Assembly (NCBI RefSeq): GCF_015352455.1
Contig: NZ_JADKPN010000001.1
Span: forward strand, 248,001 to 312,000
Direction: 5' to 3'
From: Nocardioides islandensis
Lineage (GTDB): Bacteria; Actinomycetota; Actinomycetes; Propionibacteriales; Nocardioidaceae
DNA: 64,000 nt
Shown piece by piece: positions 43,644 to 51,721 of the stretch (within the stretch, counting starts at the first letter, position 1; each line of letters starts with the position of its first letter). Both the position numbers and the translations under genes were made by a program. Under the pieces are notes generated by a model. It had not been told where the DNA came from. It was given only the letters and a program-made list of their open reading frames with translations, and ran no database searches.

Positions 43644-44231
43644 CTACCTGCCCGGCGTGATGTCGGTGCGGTGGAAGCTCTGGAAGGAGCGCGACGGGGT
43701 CGGGCCGCGCTGGCCCTGGTACCGCGACCCGTACTTCTCCGAGCCGTACGGGTGCTGCGACGGCGAGGACAGCCGGAAGAAGCAGAACTGCCCGATCTTC
43801 ATGCCCGGGTACAGCTTGATCGGCAGCGTCGCCACGTTCGCGAGCTCGAGCGTGACGTGCCCGGAGAACCCCGGGTCGACGAAGCCGGCCGTCGCGTGGG
43901 TCAGCAGCCCGAGCCGGCCGAGCGACGACTTGCCCTCGACGCGCGCGGCGATGTCGTCGGGTAGCGTGACGACCTCGTACGTCGACCCCAGCACGAACTC
44001 GCCCGGGTGCAGGATGAACGGCTCGTCGCCCTCCGGCTCCACCTCGCGGGTCAGGTCGGACTGGTCGGCGGCTGGGTCGATGTGCGGGTACCGGTGGTTC
44101 TCGAACACCCGGAAGAACCGGTCCAGCCGCACGTCGATGGACGACGGCTGCATCATCGCCGCGTCGTACGGCTCCATCCGGATCCGGCCCGCGTCGAGCT
44201 CGGCCAGGATGTCGCGGTCGGAGAGCAGCAC
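43644..44231 (-). CDS. dcd: dCTP deaminase (dUMP-forming type)
   Basis: Converts dCTP to dUTP and, in actinobacterial enzymes, on to dUMP for dTTP synthesis. The 195 residues show the trimeric dUTPase fold with [17 protein letters not shown] at the start, [20 protein letters not shown] (catalytic Arg/nucleotide site) and [15 protein letters not shown] with the catalytic glutamate. The tail [20 protein letters not shown] matches actinobacterial Dcd. The start is GTG 44231, six bases downstream of a TAGGGT box, hence leaderless. Confidence 0.95.
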   Translation of the reverse strand: MLLSDRDILAELDAGRIRMEPYDAAMMQPSSIDVRLDRFFRVFENHRYPHIDPAADQSDLTREVEPEGDEPFILHPGEFVLGSTYEVVTLPDDIAARVEGKSSLGRLGLLTHATAGFVDPGFSGHVTLELANVATLPIKLYPGMKIGQFCFFRLSSPSQHPYGSEKYGSRYQGQRGPTPSRSFQSFHRTDITPGR

Positions 44232-44237
44232 GACGGA

Positions 44238-44243
44238 ACCCTA
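44238..44243 (-). promoter_or_regulatory. -10 box TAGGGT of dcd (leaderless)
   Basis: Read on the minus strand: TAGGGT, then TCCGTC, then GTG. The box is only six bases from the edge of the palindromic repeat at 44250, which may separate the dcd and esterase promoters. Confidence 0.55.
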
Positions 44244-44249
44244 GCCTCC

Positions 44250-44352
44250 GCTGGTCGAGGAGGTCGCGCAGCGACCGTCACGAGACCCAGCAACGTCGCG
44301 GATCTCCGTACCGGGTCTCGTGACGGGCCTTGACGGCCCTCCTCGACCAGCG
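44250..44352. repeat. CTGGTCGAG-family palindromic repeat between divergent genes
   Basis: CGCTGGTCGAGG (44250-44261) and CCTCGACCAGCG (44341-44352) are perfect inverted ends. The interior contains CACGAGACCC/GGGTCTCGTG pairs, as in the copies at 19808 and 54481. It lies precisely between the two -10 boxes of dcd and the SGNH gene. Confidence 0.85.
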
Positions 44353-44355
44353 ATC

Positions 44356-44361
44356 TAGGCT
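44356..44361 (+). promoter_or_regulatory. -10 box TAGGCT of the SGNH hydrolase gene (leaderless)
   Basis: TAGGCT, then CCACAG, then GTG at 44368. Only three bases separate it from the repeat at 44250-44352, so any -35 contact would fall in repeat DNA. Confidence 0.6.
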
Positions 44362-44367
44362 CCACAG

Positions 44368-45129
44368 GTGCCCTTCCACCGCTACGTCGCGCTCGGCGAC
44401 TCCTTCGCCGAGGGCGTCGGCGACCCCGAGCCCTCCGCCCCGAACGGCCTGCGCGGCTGGGCCGACCGCGTCGCCGCCGTGCTCGCCGAGCAGTCGCCCG
44501 ACTTCACCTACGCCAACCTCGCCGTCCGCGGCCGCAAGCTCGACGGCGTGCTGGCCGAGCAGATCGAGCCCGCGGTCGCGCTCGAGCCGGACCTGGTCAC
44601 GATCTACGCCGGCGCCAACGACATCATGCGGCCCAAGGTCGACATCGACGCGCTGGTCGAGAAGTACGACGCGGCGCTCGGCAAGCTCGCGGCCACCGGC
44701 GCCCGGATGCTGGTGTTCACGGCGTTCGACCCCGGCGGCTCGGCGATCTACCGGCCGCTGCGCGGACGGTTCGCGCTGTACAACGAGATGGTGCGCTGGG
44801 CCGCCGACCGGCACGGCGCGACCATCGTCGACTTCTGGCGGTTCCGGGTGCTGCGGGACTGGCGGTACTGGGACGAGGACCGCCTCCACCTCGGCCCCGC
44901 GGGCCACCAGTTCATCGCGATCCAGGTGCTCGACCTCCTCGGCGTCCCGCACGGCGTCGACCAGCCCGACCTGCCGCCGGAGGTGGTGCTGACCCGCGGC
45001 GGCCGGTACCGCGCCAACGCCGCCTGGACCCGCACCCACCTGGTCCCGTGGGTGCAGCGCCGGCTGACCGGCCGGTCGAGCGGCGACGCGATCCGCCCGA
45101 AGCGTCCCGAGCTCGGGCCGTTCGCCTGA
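44368..45129 (+). CDS. SGNH/GDSL-type esterase
   Basis: 253 residues, cytoplasmic (no signal peptide). The four SGNH blocks are present: YVALGDSFAEGVGDP (nucleophile Ser), NLAVRGRKLDG (Gly), VTIYAGANDIM (Asn), and DRLHLGPAGHQFIA (Asp-x-x-His). Its substrate could be an acyl or acetyl ester. Start GTG 44368 is set by the TAGGCT box six bases upstream. The tail after residue 200 is basic (TRTHLVPWVQRRLTGR). Confidence 0.88.
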   Translation: MPFHRYVALGDSFAEGVGDPEPSAPNGLRGWADRVAAVLAEQSPDFTYANLAVRGRKLDGVLAEQIEPAVALEPDLVTIYAGANDIMRPKVDIDALVEKYDAALGKLAATGARMLVFTAFDPGGSAIYRPLRGRFALYNEMVRWAADRHGATIVDFWRFRVLRDWRYWDEDRLHLGPAGHQFIAIQVLDLLGVPHGVDQPDLPPEVVLTRGGRYRANAAWTRTHLVPWVQRRLTGRSSGDAIRPKRPELGPFA

Positions 45130-45143
45130 GGCTCGTGAGGTGG

Positions 45144-45216
45144 AGCGGATGACGAGGCTCGAACTCGCGACATCGACCTTGGGAAGGTCGCGCTCTACCA
45201 ACTGAGCTACATCCGC
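45144..45216 (-). tRNA. tRNA-Gly (anticodon CCC)
   Basis: The minus-strand sequence folds as a full cloverleaf of 73 bases: acceptor GCGGATG/CATCCGC, D-arm GCTC/GAGC, anticodon stem CGACC/GGTCG with loop TTCCCAA, T-arm GCGAG/CTCGT with TTCGAGC, and discriminator U. The loop places CCC at positions 34-36, reading GGG glycine codons. The CCA end is not encoded. Confidence 0.95.
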
Positions 45217-45336
45217 ATGCCGGTCAGACCGGCAGAGGAATGGTAGCCGGTCCCTCGCGGCGACTTGACCCCTGCCTGGAGGGTGTGGACAGTGTGACTG
45301 GTGTGACTCCCGTCAACCCCTGAGGTCTCTTCCCCG

Positions 45337-46605
45337 ATGTCTCGTCCTCGCCTGTTCCTGCTGGGTGCTGCCCTGCTGGTGCTGCTGCTCGCCCTGACCC
45401 CGCTGGTCCCGCGCGGGGCGGAGGACGACGGTCTGCGCCCCTCCGGCCGCGACGACGGCTGGAGGCTGTCCACCTCGCCCGGAGCGGGACGGGTCACGCG
45501 GGCGATGCGCGCCGAGATCGACCGCGTCGTGGAGGCCGCGCGCGCGACGCCACTCTCCACCGTCAAGCAGCCCGCCGCCCGGCTCGTCGAGTCGCAGGTG
45601 CGCTGCGCGGACCTGGACGGCCAGACCTACTGCCTCGGCATCGGCTGGACCGACAGCACGCAGGCCCAGGTGCGGGCGCGGATGCAGGTGGCCGCCCGCA
45701 CCGCGCGGACCACGTCGACCGAGACGACCGGTGACCTCGACGCCCTCGATGCGCTGCGGCGTACGGCGTCCATGTCACCGGCCGCCCGGGCCGGGGCCGA
45801 TCGGCGCGAGCTGACGCTGGCCGCGCGGTCGGTGGCCAAGGTGTGGGTGCTGCGCCACGAGATCCAGGGCGTGCCGCTGCCCGATGACTTCCTCCAGAAG
45901 CATCCCGAGGCCCGCGCGGCGGGACCGGCGCTCCAGCCGCAGGCCGACTTCACCGCGCCGCCGTGCGACTGCTCGCCGCCACCGACGCCCACGCCGTCCC
46001 CGACCGCGACGCCCACGCCGGAGAAGACGATCGCCGACTACCCCGTCGAGGCCACCATCCTCGACCCCGCGGAGACGGCCGAGCAGACCCGCACGTACTG
46101 GTGCGGCCCGACGTCGATGCAGATGATCGCCTGGGGCTGGAAGCACGTCGACAAGGGCCAGGACTATTGGGCCGGCAAGCTCGGCACGACCAGCGCCGGC
46201 ACGTCGATCGTCGACATGGTGCGGGTGACCAACGGCAACACCGGTTGGGACCTCCCGAGCCACGCCGGCAAGTACGTCGTGCTCGACGTCGGCGACTTCA
46301 CCTTCCAGCAGTGGCTGCTGCTGAACATGAAGCACGTCGTCGACTACACGGCCCCGCTGATCTACCACCCCATCCTGCTCAAGCAGTTCTACCCGTACCT
46401 CGACGACGACGCCTCCGGGCACTACCAGGTCGGCCGCGGGTACATGGAGCGCGAGGGCAAGCCCACCGAGGTCAGCTACTTCGAGCCCTGGAACCAGCAG
46501 CGGTTCGACCCCTCGGAGCCGTTCATCAGCCGGGTGCAGTGGCGCGACGCCTACCGCAGCTACCGCGCGAACCTCGCCCACCCGGCCCACGACATCGGGG
46601 TCTGA
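45337..46605 (+). CDS. Secreted C39-like cysteine peptidase-fold protein
   Basis: 422 residues. An N-terminal hydrophobic segment (LFLLGAALLVLLLALTPLV) is a signal or anchor. After a helical region and a Pro/Thr linker (about 205-225), residues about 230-420 match the peptidase C39-like fold: TRTYWCGPTSMQMIAWGW (catalytic Cys), and SGHYQVGRGYM (catalytic His), followed by a possible Asp. It probably cleaves peptides or isopeptide bonds outside the cell. Its stop overlaps the next ATG (TGATG). Confidence 0.82.
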   Translation: MSRPRLFLLGAALLVLLLALTPLVPRGAEDDGLRPSGRDDGWRLSTSPGAGRVTRAMRAEIDRVVEAARATPLSTVKQPAARLVESQVRCADLDGQTYCLGIGWTDSTQAQVRARMQVAARTARTTSTETTGDLDALDALRRTASMSPAARAGADRRELTLAARSVAKVWVLRHEIQGVPLPDDFLQKHPEARAAGPALQPQADFTAPPCDCSPPPTPTPSPTATPTPEKTIADYPVEATILDPAETAEQTRTYWCGPTSMQMIAWGWKHVDKGQDYWAGKLGTTSAGTSIVDMVRVTNGNTGWDLPSHAGKYVVLDVGDFTFQQWLLLNMKHVVDYTAPLIYHPILLKQFYPYLDDDASGHYQVGRGYMEREGKPTEVSYFEPWNQQRFDPSEPFISRVQWRDAYRSYRANLAHPAHDIGV

Positions 46606-47702
46606 TGAGGCACCTCGTGGTCGTCGCGGCCGGCGTGCTCGCGCTCGCCGGGTGTACGTCGACCGACGACTCGTCATCGACGCCCGAGCCGTCGCCGGAG
46701 CCGCCGACCTCGTCGTCCGGCACGTCCGCCCCGACGAGTGGGTCGCCGAGCCCGACGAAGGACCCGTCCACGCCCGTCACCCCGCTCGACTGGAAGCGCG
46801 TGCCCGGTCCCGTCGACGACACCGTGACCCGCAGCAGCACCTGGACCGTCACGGTGACCAAGGACAGGAGCGAGGCCCGCATCGAGGGCCCCGAGTCGCT
46901 GGGCCTCGGCTCGGGCGGCCGGACCGCGGTCTCGACGGTGCTCGTCGACCAGCAGCGGGTGGTCGTGGTCATGGAGGACGAGCACGCCGAGCGCGGGGAC
47001 GAGGCCACGATCATCGACTCCTCGGGTGGCACCGCGACGCTCGACGGGACGTCGTTCCCGCCGACCACGACCGGCGGGACGTGGGCCATGGGCCAGGACA
47101 CGCTGGTGCACGCCACCGTGATCAACGACGGCGCCTACTGCCTGGCGACCGTGAGCCTCGAGAGCGGGCAGGGAGACGCCCCCTGGTGCGCCGAGCCGCG
47201 GCACGGCTTCCGCGGCGCGGTCATCAGCGACGCCGGCCTCTCCGTGATGTCCTTCGACGACCGGCGACCCGTCTCGTGCGCGACCTTGCTGGCGGTCGAC
47301 GGCAGCACGGCGACACCGTTCGAGGGCGTGACCGACTGCCAGGGCTGGGACGCGATGCGGCTCGGTGACGGCGAGGTCTGGTCCGAGGTGCCCGACCCGA
47401 AGCGCAACGAGGAGGCCGAGATCCACGGCCGCCTCGACGGGCAGGTCCTCGACCTCGGAGCGGCCACGACCGGCACCCTCACGTACTGCGCCGGGTCGGC
47501 GTACTTCGTCCGCGACCCCCAGGCCGACGACGACCCCGCGCGGCTGGTCCGCGTCGACCCGCACGGCGCGACCACGGTCGTCTACGAGTCCGGGAGCCGC
47601 GGCAACGCGTTCCTCTCCGCACCGCGCTGCGGCGGCGACGCCATCACGATCACCAGCTACGGGGACCAGGGCGACGAGCAGGTGACCGCCGACCTAGGCT
47701 GA
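46605..47702 (+). CDS. Lipoprotein, hypothetical
   Basis: 365 residues. A short signal with lipobox (RHLVVVAAGVLALAGC) makes Cys17 the lipidated residue. A Ser/Pro/Thr-rich linker (about 18-60) is followed by a beta-rich domain with paired cysteines (YCLATV, PWCAEP, SCATLL, DCQGW, YCAGSA, RCGGD), likely disulfide-bonded and propeller-like. It starts inside the stop of the C39-like gene, so it may be the peptidase's surface partner. Confidence 0.78.
   Translation: MRHLVVVAAGVLALAGCTSTDDSSSTPEPSPEPPTSSSGTSAPTSGSPSPTKDPSTPVTPLDWKRVPGPVDDTVTRSSTWTVTVTKDRSEARIEGPESLGLGSGGRTAVSTVLVDQQRVVVVMEDEHAERGDEATIIDSSGGTATLDGTSFPPTTTGGTWAMGQDTLVHATVINDGAYCLATVSLESGQGDAPWCAEPRHGFRGAVISDAGLSVMSFDDRRPVSCATLLAVDGSTATPFEGVTDCQGWDAMRLGDGEVWSEVPDPKRNEEAEIHGRLDGQVLDLGAATTGTLTYCAGSAYFVRDPQADDDPARLVRVDPHGATTVVYESGSRGNAFLSAPRCGGDAITITSYGDQGDEQVTADLG
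47695..47700 (+). promoter_or_regulatory. -10 box TAGGCT of the DUF2461 gene
   Basis: TAGGCT is followed by seven bases and GTG 47708. It overlaps the last codons of the lipoprotein gene, giving the downstream gene its own leaderless transcript. Confidence 0.5.
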
Positions 47703-47707
47703 CGCGG

Positions 47708-48355
47708 GTGAGCGACTTCCAGGGCTTCCCCGTCGCGGCCCTCGACTTCTACGACGACCTGGAGGTCGACAACACCAAGTCGTACTGGGAGAAGCACAAG
47801 GCGACGTACGACGCCGACGTCAAGGCGCCGATGACCGCGCTCGTGTCGGCGCTGGCCCCGGAGTTCGCGCTGGATCGCCAGTCCTACAAGGTGTTCCGGC
47901 CCTACCGCGACGTTCGCTTCGCCAAGGACAAGACGCCGTACAAGACCAACCAGGGCGCCTACGTCGCGGTCGCGCCCGCGACGGGTTGGTACGTCGAGAT
48001 CTCGGCCCGCGGGGTCCGCACCGGCGGTGGCTGCTACGACATGGGCGGTCCGCGGCTGGCGGCGTACCGCGACGCCGTCGCCGACGACAAGACCGGCGCA
48101 CAGCTGACCCGGATCACGACCAAGCTCACCAAGGCCGGCTTCGAGCTCGGCGGCGAGGCGCTCAAGACCACGCCGCGCGGGTACGACAAGGACCACAAGC
48201 GCGTCGACCTGCTCCGGCACAAGTCGCTGCACGCCGGCAGGTCCTACGGTTTCGAGAAGGTCATCCACACCGCGGCGCTGCTGGACGAGGTGCGGGCGGA
48301 CTGGCGCGCGCTGCGTCCGCTCATCGAGTGGCTCGCCCGCACCTCCGCCGAATAA
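47708..48355 (+). CDS. DUF2461 (TIGR02453) family protein
   Basis: 215 residues covering the whole DUF2461 fold. The conserved N-terminus (DFYDDLEVDNTKSYWEKHKATY) and VFRPYRDVRFAKDKTPYKTNQGAY are unmistakable. The family is widespread, uncharacterised and soluble. It appears to be expressed from its own leaderless promoter rather than with the lipoprotein. Confidence 0.88.
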   Translation: MSDFQGFPVAALDFYDDLEVDNTKSYWEKHKATYDADVKAPMTALVSALAPEFALDRQSYKVFRPYRDVRFAKDKTPYKTNQGAYVAVAPATGWYVEISARGVRTGGGCYDMGGPRLAAYRDAVADDKTGAQLTRITTKLTKAGFELGGEALKTTPRGYDKDHKRVDLLRHKSLHAGRSYGFEKVIHTAALLDEVRADWRALRPLIEWLARTSAE

Positions 48356-48396
48356 CCGTTTCCGTCTCGGCCCGGGCCTACCTAGCCTCGTTGCTC

Positions 48397-49407
48397 GTGG
48401 ACATCCGACTGCTCGACGACGCGGCCATCGCCGATGACGCGCTCATGCGCGAGTGGTACGACGTCACCCGTCGCGCCGAGCTGCTCGGGCGCGAGCACAT
48501 GCCGTTCTGGTCCTTCCGGGAGTTCCTCGGCGCCTTCCGCTCACCCGACAGCGGCGAGCGGCACGAGATGTACGCCGCGTACGACGGCGACGTCATCGTC
48601 GGCGCCCTCGTGATCTGGTTCCCGCTCGCGGACAACACCGAGAAGGCCTACGTCAACCTCGCTGTCGACGTCCCCTACCGCCGCCGTGGCATCGGCCGCG
48701 CGCTCCTCGCCCGGGCCGAGGAGAGCGCCCGGTCGGACAACCGCTCGGTGCTGCTGACCAGCACGCAGGTGCCGTTCGAGGAGCGACGCGAGCACGGGCA
48801 CGAACGGTTCGCCGAGGCCTGCGGCTACACCTGGTCGATCGACGAGATCCTCCGCCACCTGACCCTGCCCGTGCCCGACGACGCCATCCAGGGCTGGATC
48901 GACGCCGCCGCGCCCAAGCACGAGGGCTACACCATCGAGACCTTCGTCGGCGGTGTCCCGGCCGACCTCGTCGACGGCCTCTGCCTGCTGGTCGGCCAGC
49001 TCGCCGTCGACGCACCGACGGGTGCGGTCGACTTCGAGGAGGAGGTCATCGACGCGCAGCGGTACGCCGAGATGATGGACGGCGTGAAGTCCATGGGACG
49101 GGTCACCTACGAGACCGTGGCCCTCACCCCGGACCGGCAGGTCGTCGCCCAGTCCACCCTCGCCCTGTCGACCGAGGGCGACCCGGTGGTCTTCCAGTGG
49201 GGCACGTTCGTGCACCGCGAGCACCGCGGCCACTCCCTCGGCCTGGCCACCAAGGCCGTCAACCTGCGCGCCGTGCAGTCCGCGCGCGACGACCTCACCC
49301 TCGTGACCACGCAGAACGCCGAGACCAACGACTACATGGTCTCGATCAACGAGCGGATGGGCTTCACGCCCATCGAGGTCTCCGCCGAGTTCGTCAAGCG
49401 CCTCTGA
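48397..49407 (+). CDS. Double-domain GNAT N-acetyltransferase
   Basis: 336 residues with two GNAT folds. The first (about 1-160) has AVDVPYRRRGIGRALLARAEE, the acetyl-CoA pyrophosphate-binding loop. The second (about 175-336) has TFVHREHRGHSLGLATKAVNLRAV and NDYMVSINERMGFTPIEV. The substrate is unknown. Mycothiol synthase is also a double GNAT enzyme, but its motifs do not stand out here. GTG 48397 lies eight bases after TAGCCT (48383-48388), so it may be leaderless. Confidence 0.85.
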   Translation: MDIRLLDDAAIADDALMREWYDVTRRAELLGREHMPFWSFREFLGAFRSPDSGERHEMYAAYDGDVIVGALVIWFPLADNTEKAYVNLAVDVPYRRRGIGRALLARAEESARSDNRSVLLTSTQVPFEERREHGHERFAEACGYTWSIDEILRHLTLPVPDDAIQGWIDAAAPKHEGYTIETFVGGVPADLVDGLCLLVGQLAVDAPTGAVDFEEEVIDAQRYAEMMDGVKSMGRVTYETVALTPDRQVVAQSTLALSTEGDPVVFQWGTFVHREHRGHSLGLATKAVNLRAVQSARDDLTLVTTQNAETNDYMVSINERMGFTPIEVSAEFVKRL

Positions 49408-49430
49408 CGGCTCCCGGCCCTCCTCGACCA

Positions 49431-49446
49431 GGGGTGGCTCCACCCC
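49431..49446. terminator. Short hairpin GGGGTGG-CT-CCACCCC
   Basis: Seven pairs with a 2-base loop, 24 bases after the GNAT stop, just after a solitary CCCTCCTCGACCAG half-element (49418-49431) of the palindromic repeat family. Probably terminates the GNAT transcript. Confidence 0.5.
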
Positions 49447-49479
49447 AAGGGGCAGTGTCGCCCCGAACGGCGGCGGGTC

Positions 49480-49485
49480 TAGGTT
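49480..49485 (+). promoter_or_regulatory. -10 box TAGGTT for the symporter unit
   Basis: TAGGTT lies 37 bases before GTG 49522. The leader contains a good GGAGGA ribosome site seven bases before the start, so this gene is not leaderless. Confidence 0.45.
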
Positions 49486-49521
49486 GCCAGCGAGAGCAGC
49501 CTCACTCGGGAGGAGCATCAC

Positions 49522-51273
49522 GTGAGCCCAACGGTCGAGCCGTTGATCGTGCCGATGGCGACGCTGATCGATGCGTCGTTCGTCGACTACCTGATCCTGG
49601 TCATCTACTTCGCCTTCGTGCTCGGCATCGGGTTCCTGGCGAAGTCGCAGGTCTCGGAGTCGATGGACTTCTTCCTGTCCGGGCGCTCGTTGCCCGCGTG
49701 GGTGACCGGCCTGGCCTTCATCTCGGCGAACCTCGGCGCCGTCGAGATCATGGGCATGTCCGCCAACGGTGCAGACTTCGGGCTGCCGGCGGTGCACTAC
49801 TTCTGGGTCGGCGCGATCCCGGCGATGCTCTTCCTCGGCGTCGTGATGATGCCGTTCTACTACGGCTCGAAGGTGCGGTCGGTCCCGGAGTTCATGCTCC
49901 GCCGCTTCGGCCAGGGCGCCCACCTGGTCAACGCGATCTCGTTCGCCGTGGCCCAGCTGCTGATCGCGGGGGTGAACCTCTACCTGCTCGGCAGCATCGT
50001 GCACGCGCTGCTCGGGTGGCCGCTGCCCGTCGCGCTCATCGTGGCCGCCCTCATCGTGCTGTCCTACATCACCCTCGGCGGACTCTCGGCCGCGATCTAC
50101 AACGAGGTGCTCCAGTTCTTCATCATCGTGGCCGCGCTGGCCCCGCTGACGATCCTCGGCCTGCACCGGGTCGGCGGCTGGAACGGGCTGACCGACAAGA
50201 TCACGGCGGCCGGGGACGCCGGCCACGGACCGCCCGCGGACCAGCAGCTCAACTCGTGGCCCGGCCAGGCGCTGTCCGGGTTCGACTCGTCGTTCTGGTC
50301 GGTGGTCGGCATCGTGTTCGGCCTGGGCTTCGTCCTGTCCTTCGGCTACTGGACGACGAACTTCGTCGAGGTCCAGCGCGCGATGGCGTCGGACTCCATC
50401 TCCTCGGCCCGCAAGACGCCGATCATCGGCGCCTTCCCGAAGATGTTCGTACCGTTCATCACGATCATCCCGGGCATGATCGCGGCGGTGCTGGTCACCG
50501 ACATCGCCAAGGTGAAGGCCGGCGAGACCGTGCCCGGCGGGTCGTCGGGAGACGGGGTGACCTACAACGACTCCCTGATCCTGCTGATGCGAGACCTCCT
50601 GCCCAACGGCCTGCTGGGCCTGGCGATCACGGGTCTGCTCGCGGCGTTCATGGCGGGCATGGCGGCCAACATCTCGGCGTTCAACACCGTCTTCTCCTAC
50701 GACCTGTGGGCCGACTACGTCGTCAAGGACCGCGACGACGACTACTACCTGCGCATCGGCCGCATCGCGACCGTCGCTGCGACCGCCATCGCCATCTTCA
50801 CCGCGACGCTGGCGGCGAACTTCTCCAACGTCATGGACTACCTCCAGGTGCTGTTCGGGTTCTTCAACGCCCCGCTGTTCGCGACGTTCATCCTCGGCAT
50901 GTTCTGGAAGCGGATGACCCCCACGGCCGGCTGGGTCGGCCTCGTGTCCGGCACGCTGTCGGCGGTCGCGGTCGCCTTTCTCAGCGAGGACGCCTTCGGC
51001 AGCTGGAGCACCGGCGTGATCCCGCTCGGCGGTCAGGGCGCGGCGTTCCTGGCTGCCTCGGTCGCCTTCGTCGTCGACATCGCGCTGAGCGTCGGGGTGT
51101 CGATGGTGACCGAGCCCAAGCCCGCCTCGGAGCTCCGGGGACTGGTGTACTCCGAGACACCCGTGGAGGACCGCACCGACCCGAACGAGGCGACCTACCC
51201 GTGGTACCGCCGCACCGTGCCCCTCGCGAGCATCGCGCTGGTCATGGTCATCGTCCTCAACACGATCTTCTAG
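49522..51273 (+). CDS. Sodium:solute symporter (SSS family)
   Basis: 583 residues with about 14 hydrophobic helices. The first block SFVDYLILVIYFAFVLGIGF, ESMDFFLSGRSLPAWVTGL and the Na+-site neighbourhood AFISANLGAVEIMGMSANGA are typical of SSS transporters, as is LAITGLLAAFMAGMAANISAFNTV in the later half. The cargo is unknown (sugar, inositol or carboxylate types all possible). Followed 13 bases later by a two-helix membrane protein, likely an accessory. Confidence 0.9.
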   Translation: MSPTVEPLIVPMATLIDASFVDYLILVIYFAFVLGIGFLAKSQVSESMDFFLSGRSLPAWVTGLAFISANLGAVEIMGMSANGADFGLPAVHYFWVGAIPAMLFLGVVMMPFYYGSKVRSVPEFMLRRFGQGAHLVNAISFAVAQLLIAGVNLYLLGSIVHALLGWPLPVALIVAALIVLSYITLGGLSAAIYNEVLQFFIIVAALAPLTILGLHRVGGWNGLTDKITAAGDAGHGPPADQQLNSWPGQALSGFDSSFWSVVGIVFGLGFVLSFGYWTTNFVEVQRAMASDSISSARKTPIIGAFPKMFVPFITIIPGMIAAVLVTDIAKVKAGETVPGGSSGDGVTYNDSLILLMRDLLPNGLLGLAITGLLAAFMAGMAANISAFNTVFSYDLWADYVVKDRDDDYYLRIGRIATVAATAIAIFTATLAANFSNVMDYLQVLFGFFNAPLFATFILGMFWKRMTPTAGWVGLVSGTLSAVAVAFLSEDAFGSWSTGVIPLGGQGAAFLAASVAFVVDIALSVGVSMVTEPKPASELRGLVYSETPVEDRTDPNEATYPWYRRTVPLASIALVMVIVLNTIF

Positions 51274-51286
51274 GGAAGGAGTCGAG

Positions 51287-51580
51287 ATGAGCGACACCTC
51301 TGCCACCGCGAGGCGCAAGCCCGGTCACACCGCCGGTCTCCTCGACATCCGCAACATCATCGGCTCGCTGCTCGCGATCGACGGACTGATCCTGCTGCTC
51401 GCCGGCATCTTCGCCGACACCGAGGAGGAGAAGACCGGCGGCATCAACGCCAACCTCTGGGCCGGCCTGGTGCTGCTCGTCGTCGGCGTCGCCTTCATCG
51501 CCTGGTGCCGGCTGCGGCCGGTCGTCGTCCCCGACGACTACGACGCCGACCACGACGAGGGTCGTCCGGAGGGGCACTAG
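51287..51580 (+). CDS. Small two-helix membrane protein, symporter partner
   Basis: 97 residues. Helices at about 24-43 (IIGSLLAIDGLILLLAGIFA) and 58-77 (LWAGLVLLVVGVAFIAWC), with basic N-terminus and acidic His-rich tail. GGAAGGAG sits before ATG 51287. Small two-helix proteins next to SSS transporters (the YjcH-ActP pair is the known case) may assist assembly or coupling; this one is not clearly of the DUF485 family. Confidence 0.75.
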   Translation: MSDTSATARRKPGHTAGLLDIRNIIGSLLAIDGLILLLAGIFADTEEEKTGGINANLWAGLVLLVVGVAFIAWCRLRPVVVPDDYDADHDEGRPEGH

Positions 51581-51583
51581 CCG

Positions 51584-51721
51584 GCCGAGTTGCGCCCCCG
51601 GCACCGCCGAGCTGCGTCCCCGGCACCGCCGAGATGCGCCACCGGCACCTCCGACGGTCCGGCAGGGCTGGCTCGTACGTACCGGAAACGCAACTCGCAG
51701 GTACCGGAAGCGCAACTCGGC
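51584..51721. repeat. 22-base tandem repeats in opposed orientation (3 direct + 2 inverted)
   Basis: Three abutting copies (51584-51605, 51606-51627, 51628-51649) of a unit GCCGAG-n-TGCG...CCGGCACC are followed, after 28 bases, by two copies of its complement (51678-51699 and 51700-51721). The last copy matches the first at 19 of 22 positions when inverted. The block lies between convergent genes and ends at the monooxygenase stop. Confidence 0.85.

Noticed and set aside
45292..45308. Direct repeat GTGTGACT twice, nine bases apart, before the C39-like gene
   Set aside because: Two short copies in GC-rich DNA with no phasing, palindrome or match elsewhere; too weak to call an operator.
48397..49407. 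Mycothiol synthase (mshD)
   Set aside because: The protein is a double GNAT like MshD, but its motifs do not resemble MshD as I know it, and no other mycothiol gene is nearby.
51584..51721. CRISPR array
   Set aside because: The copies abut without spacers, are in opposed orientation and have no cas genes nearby.
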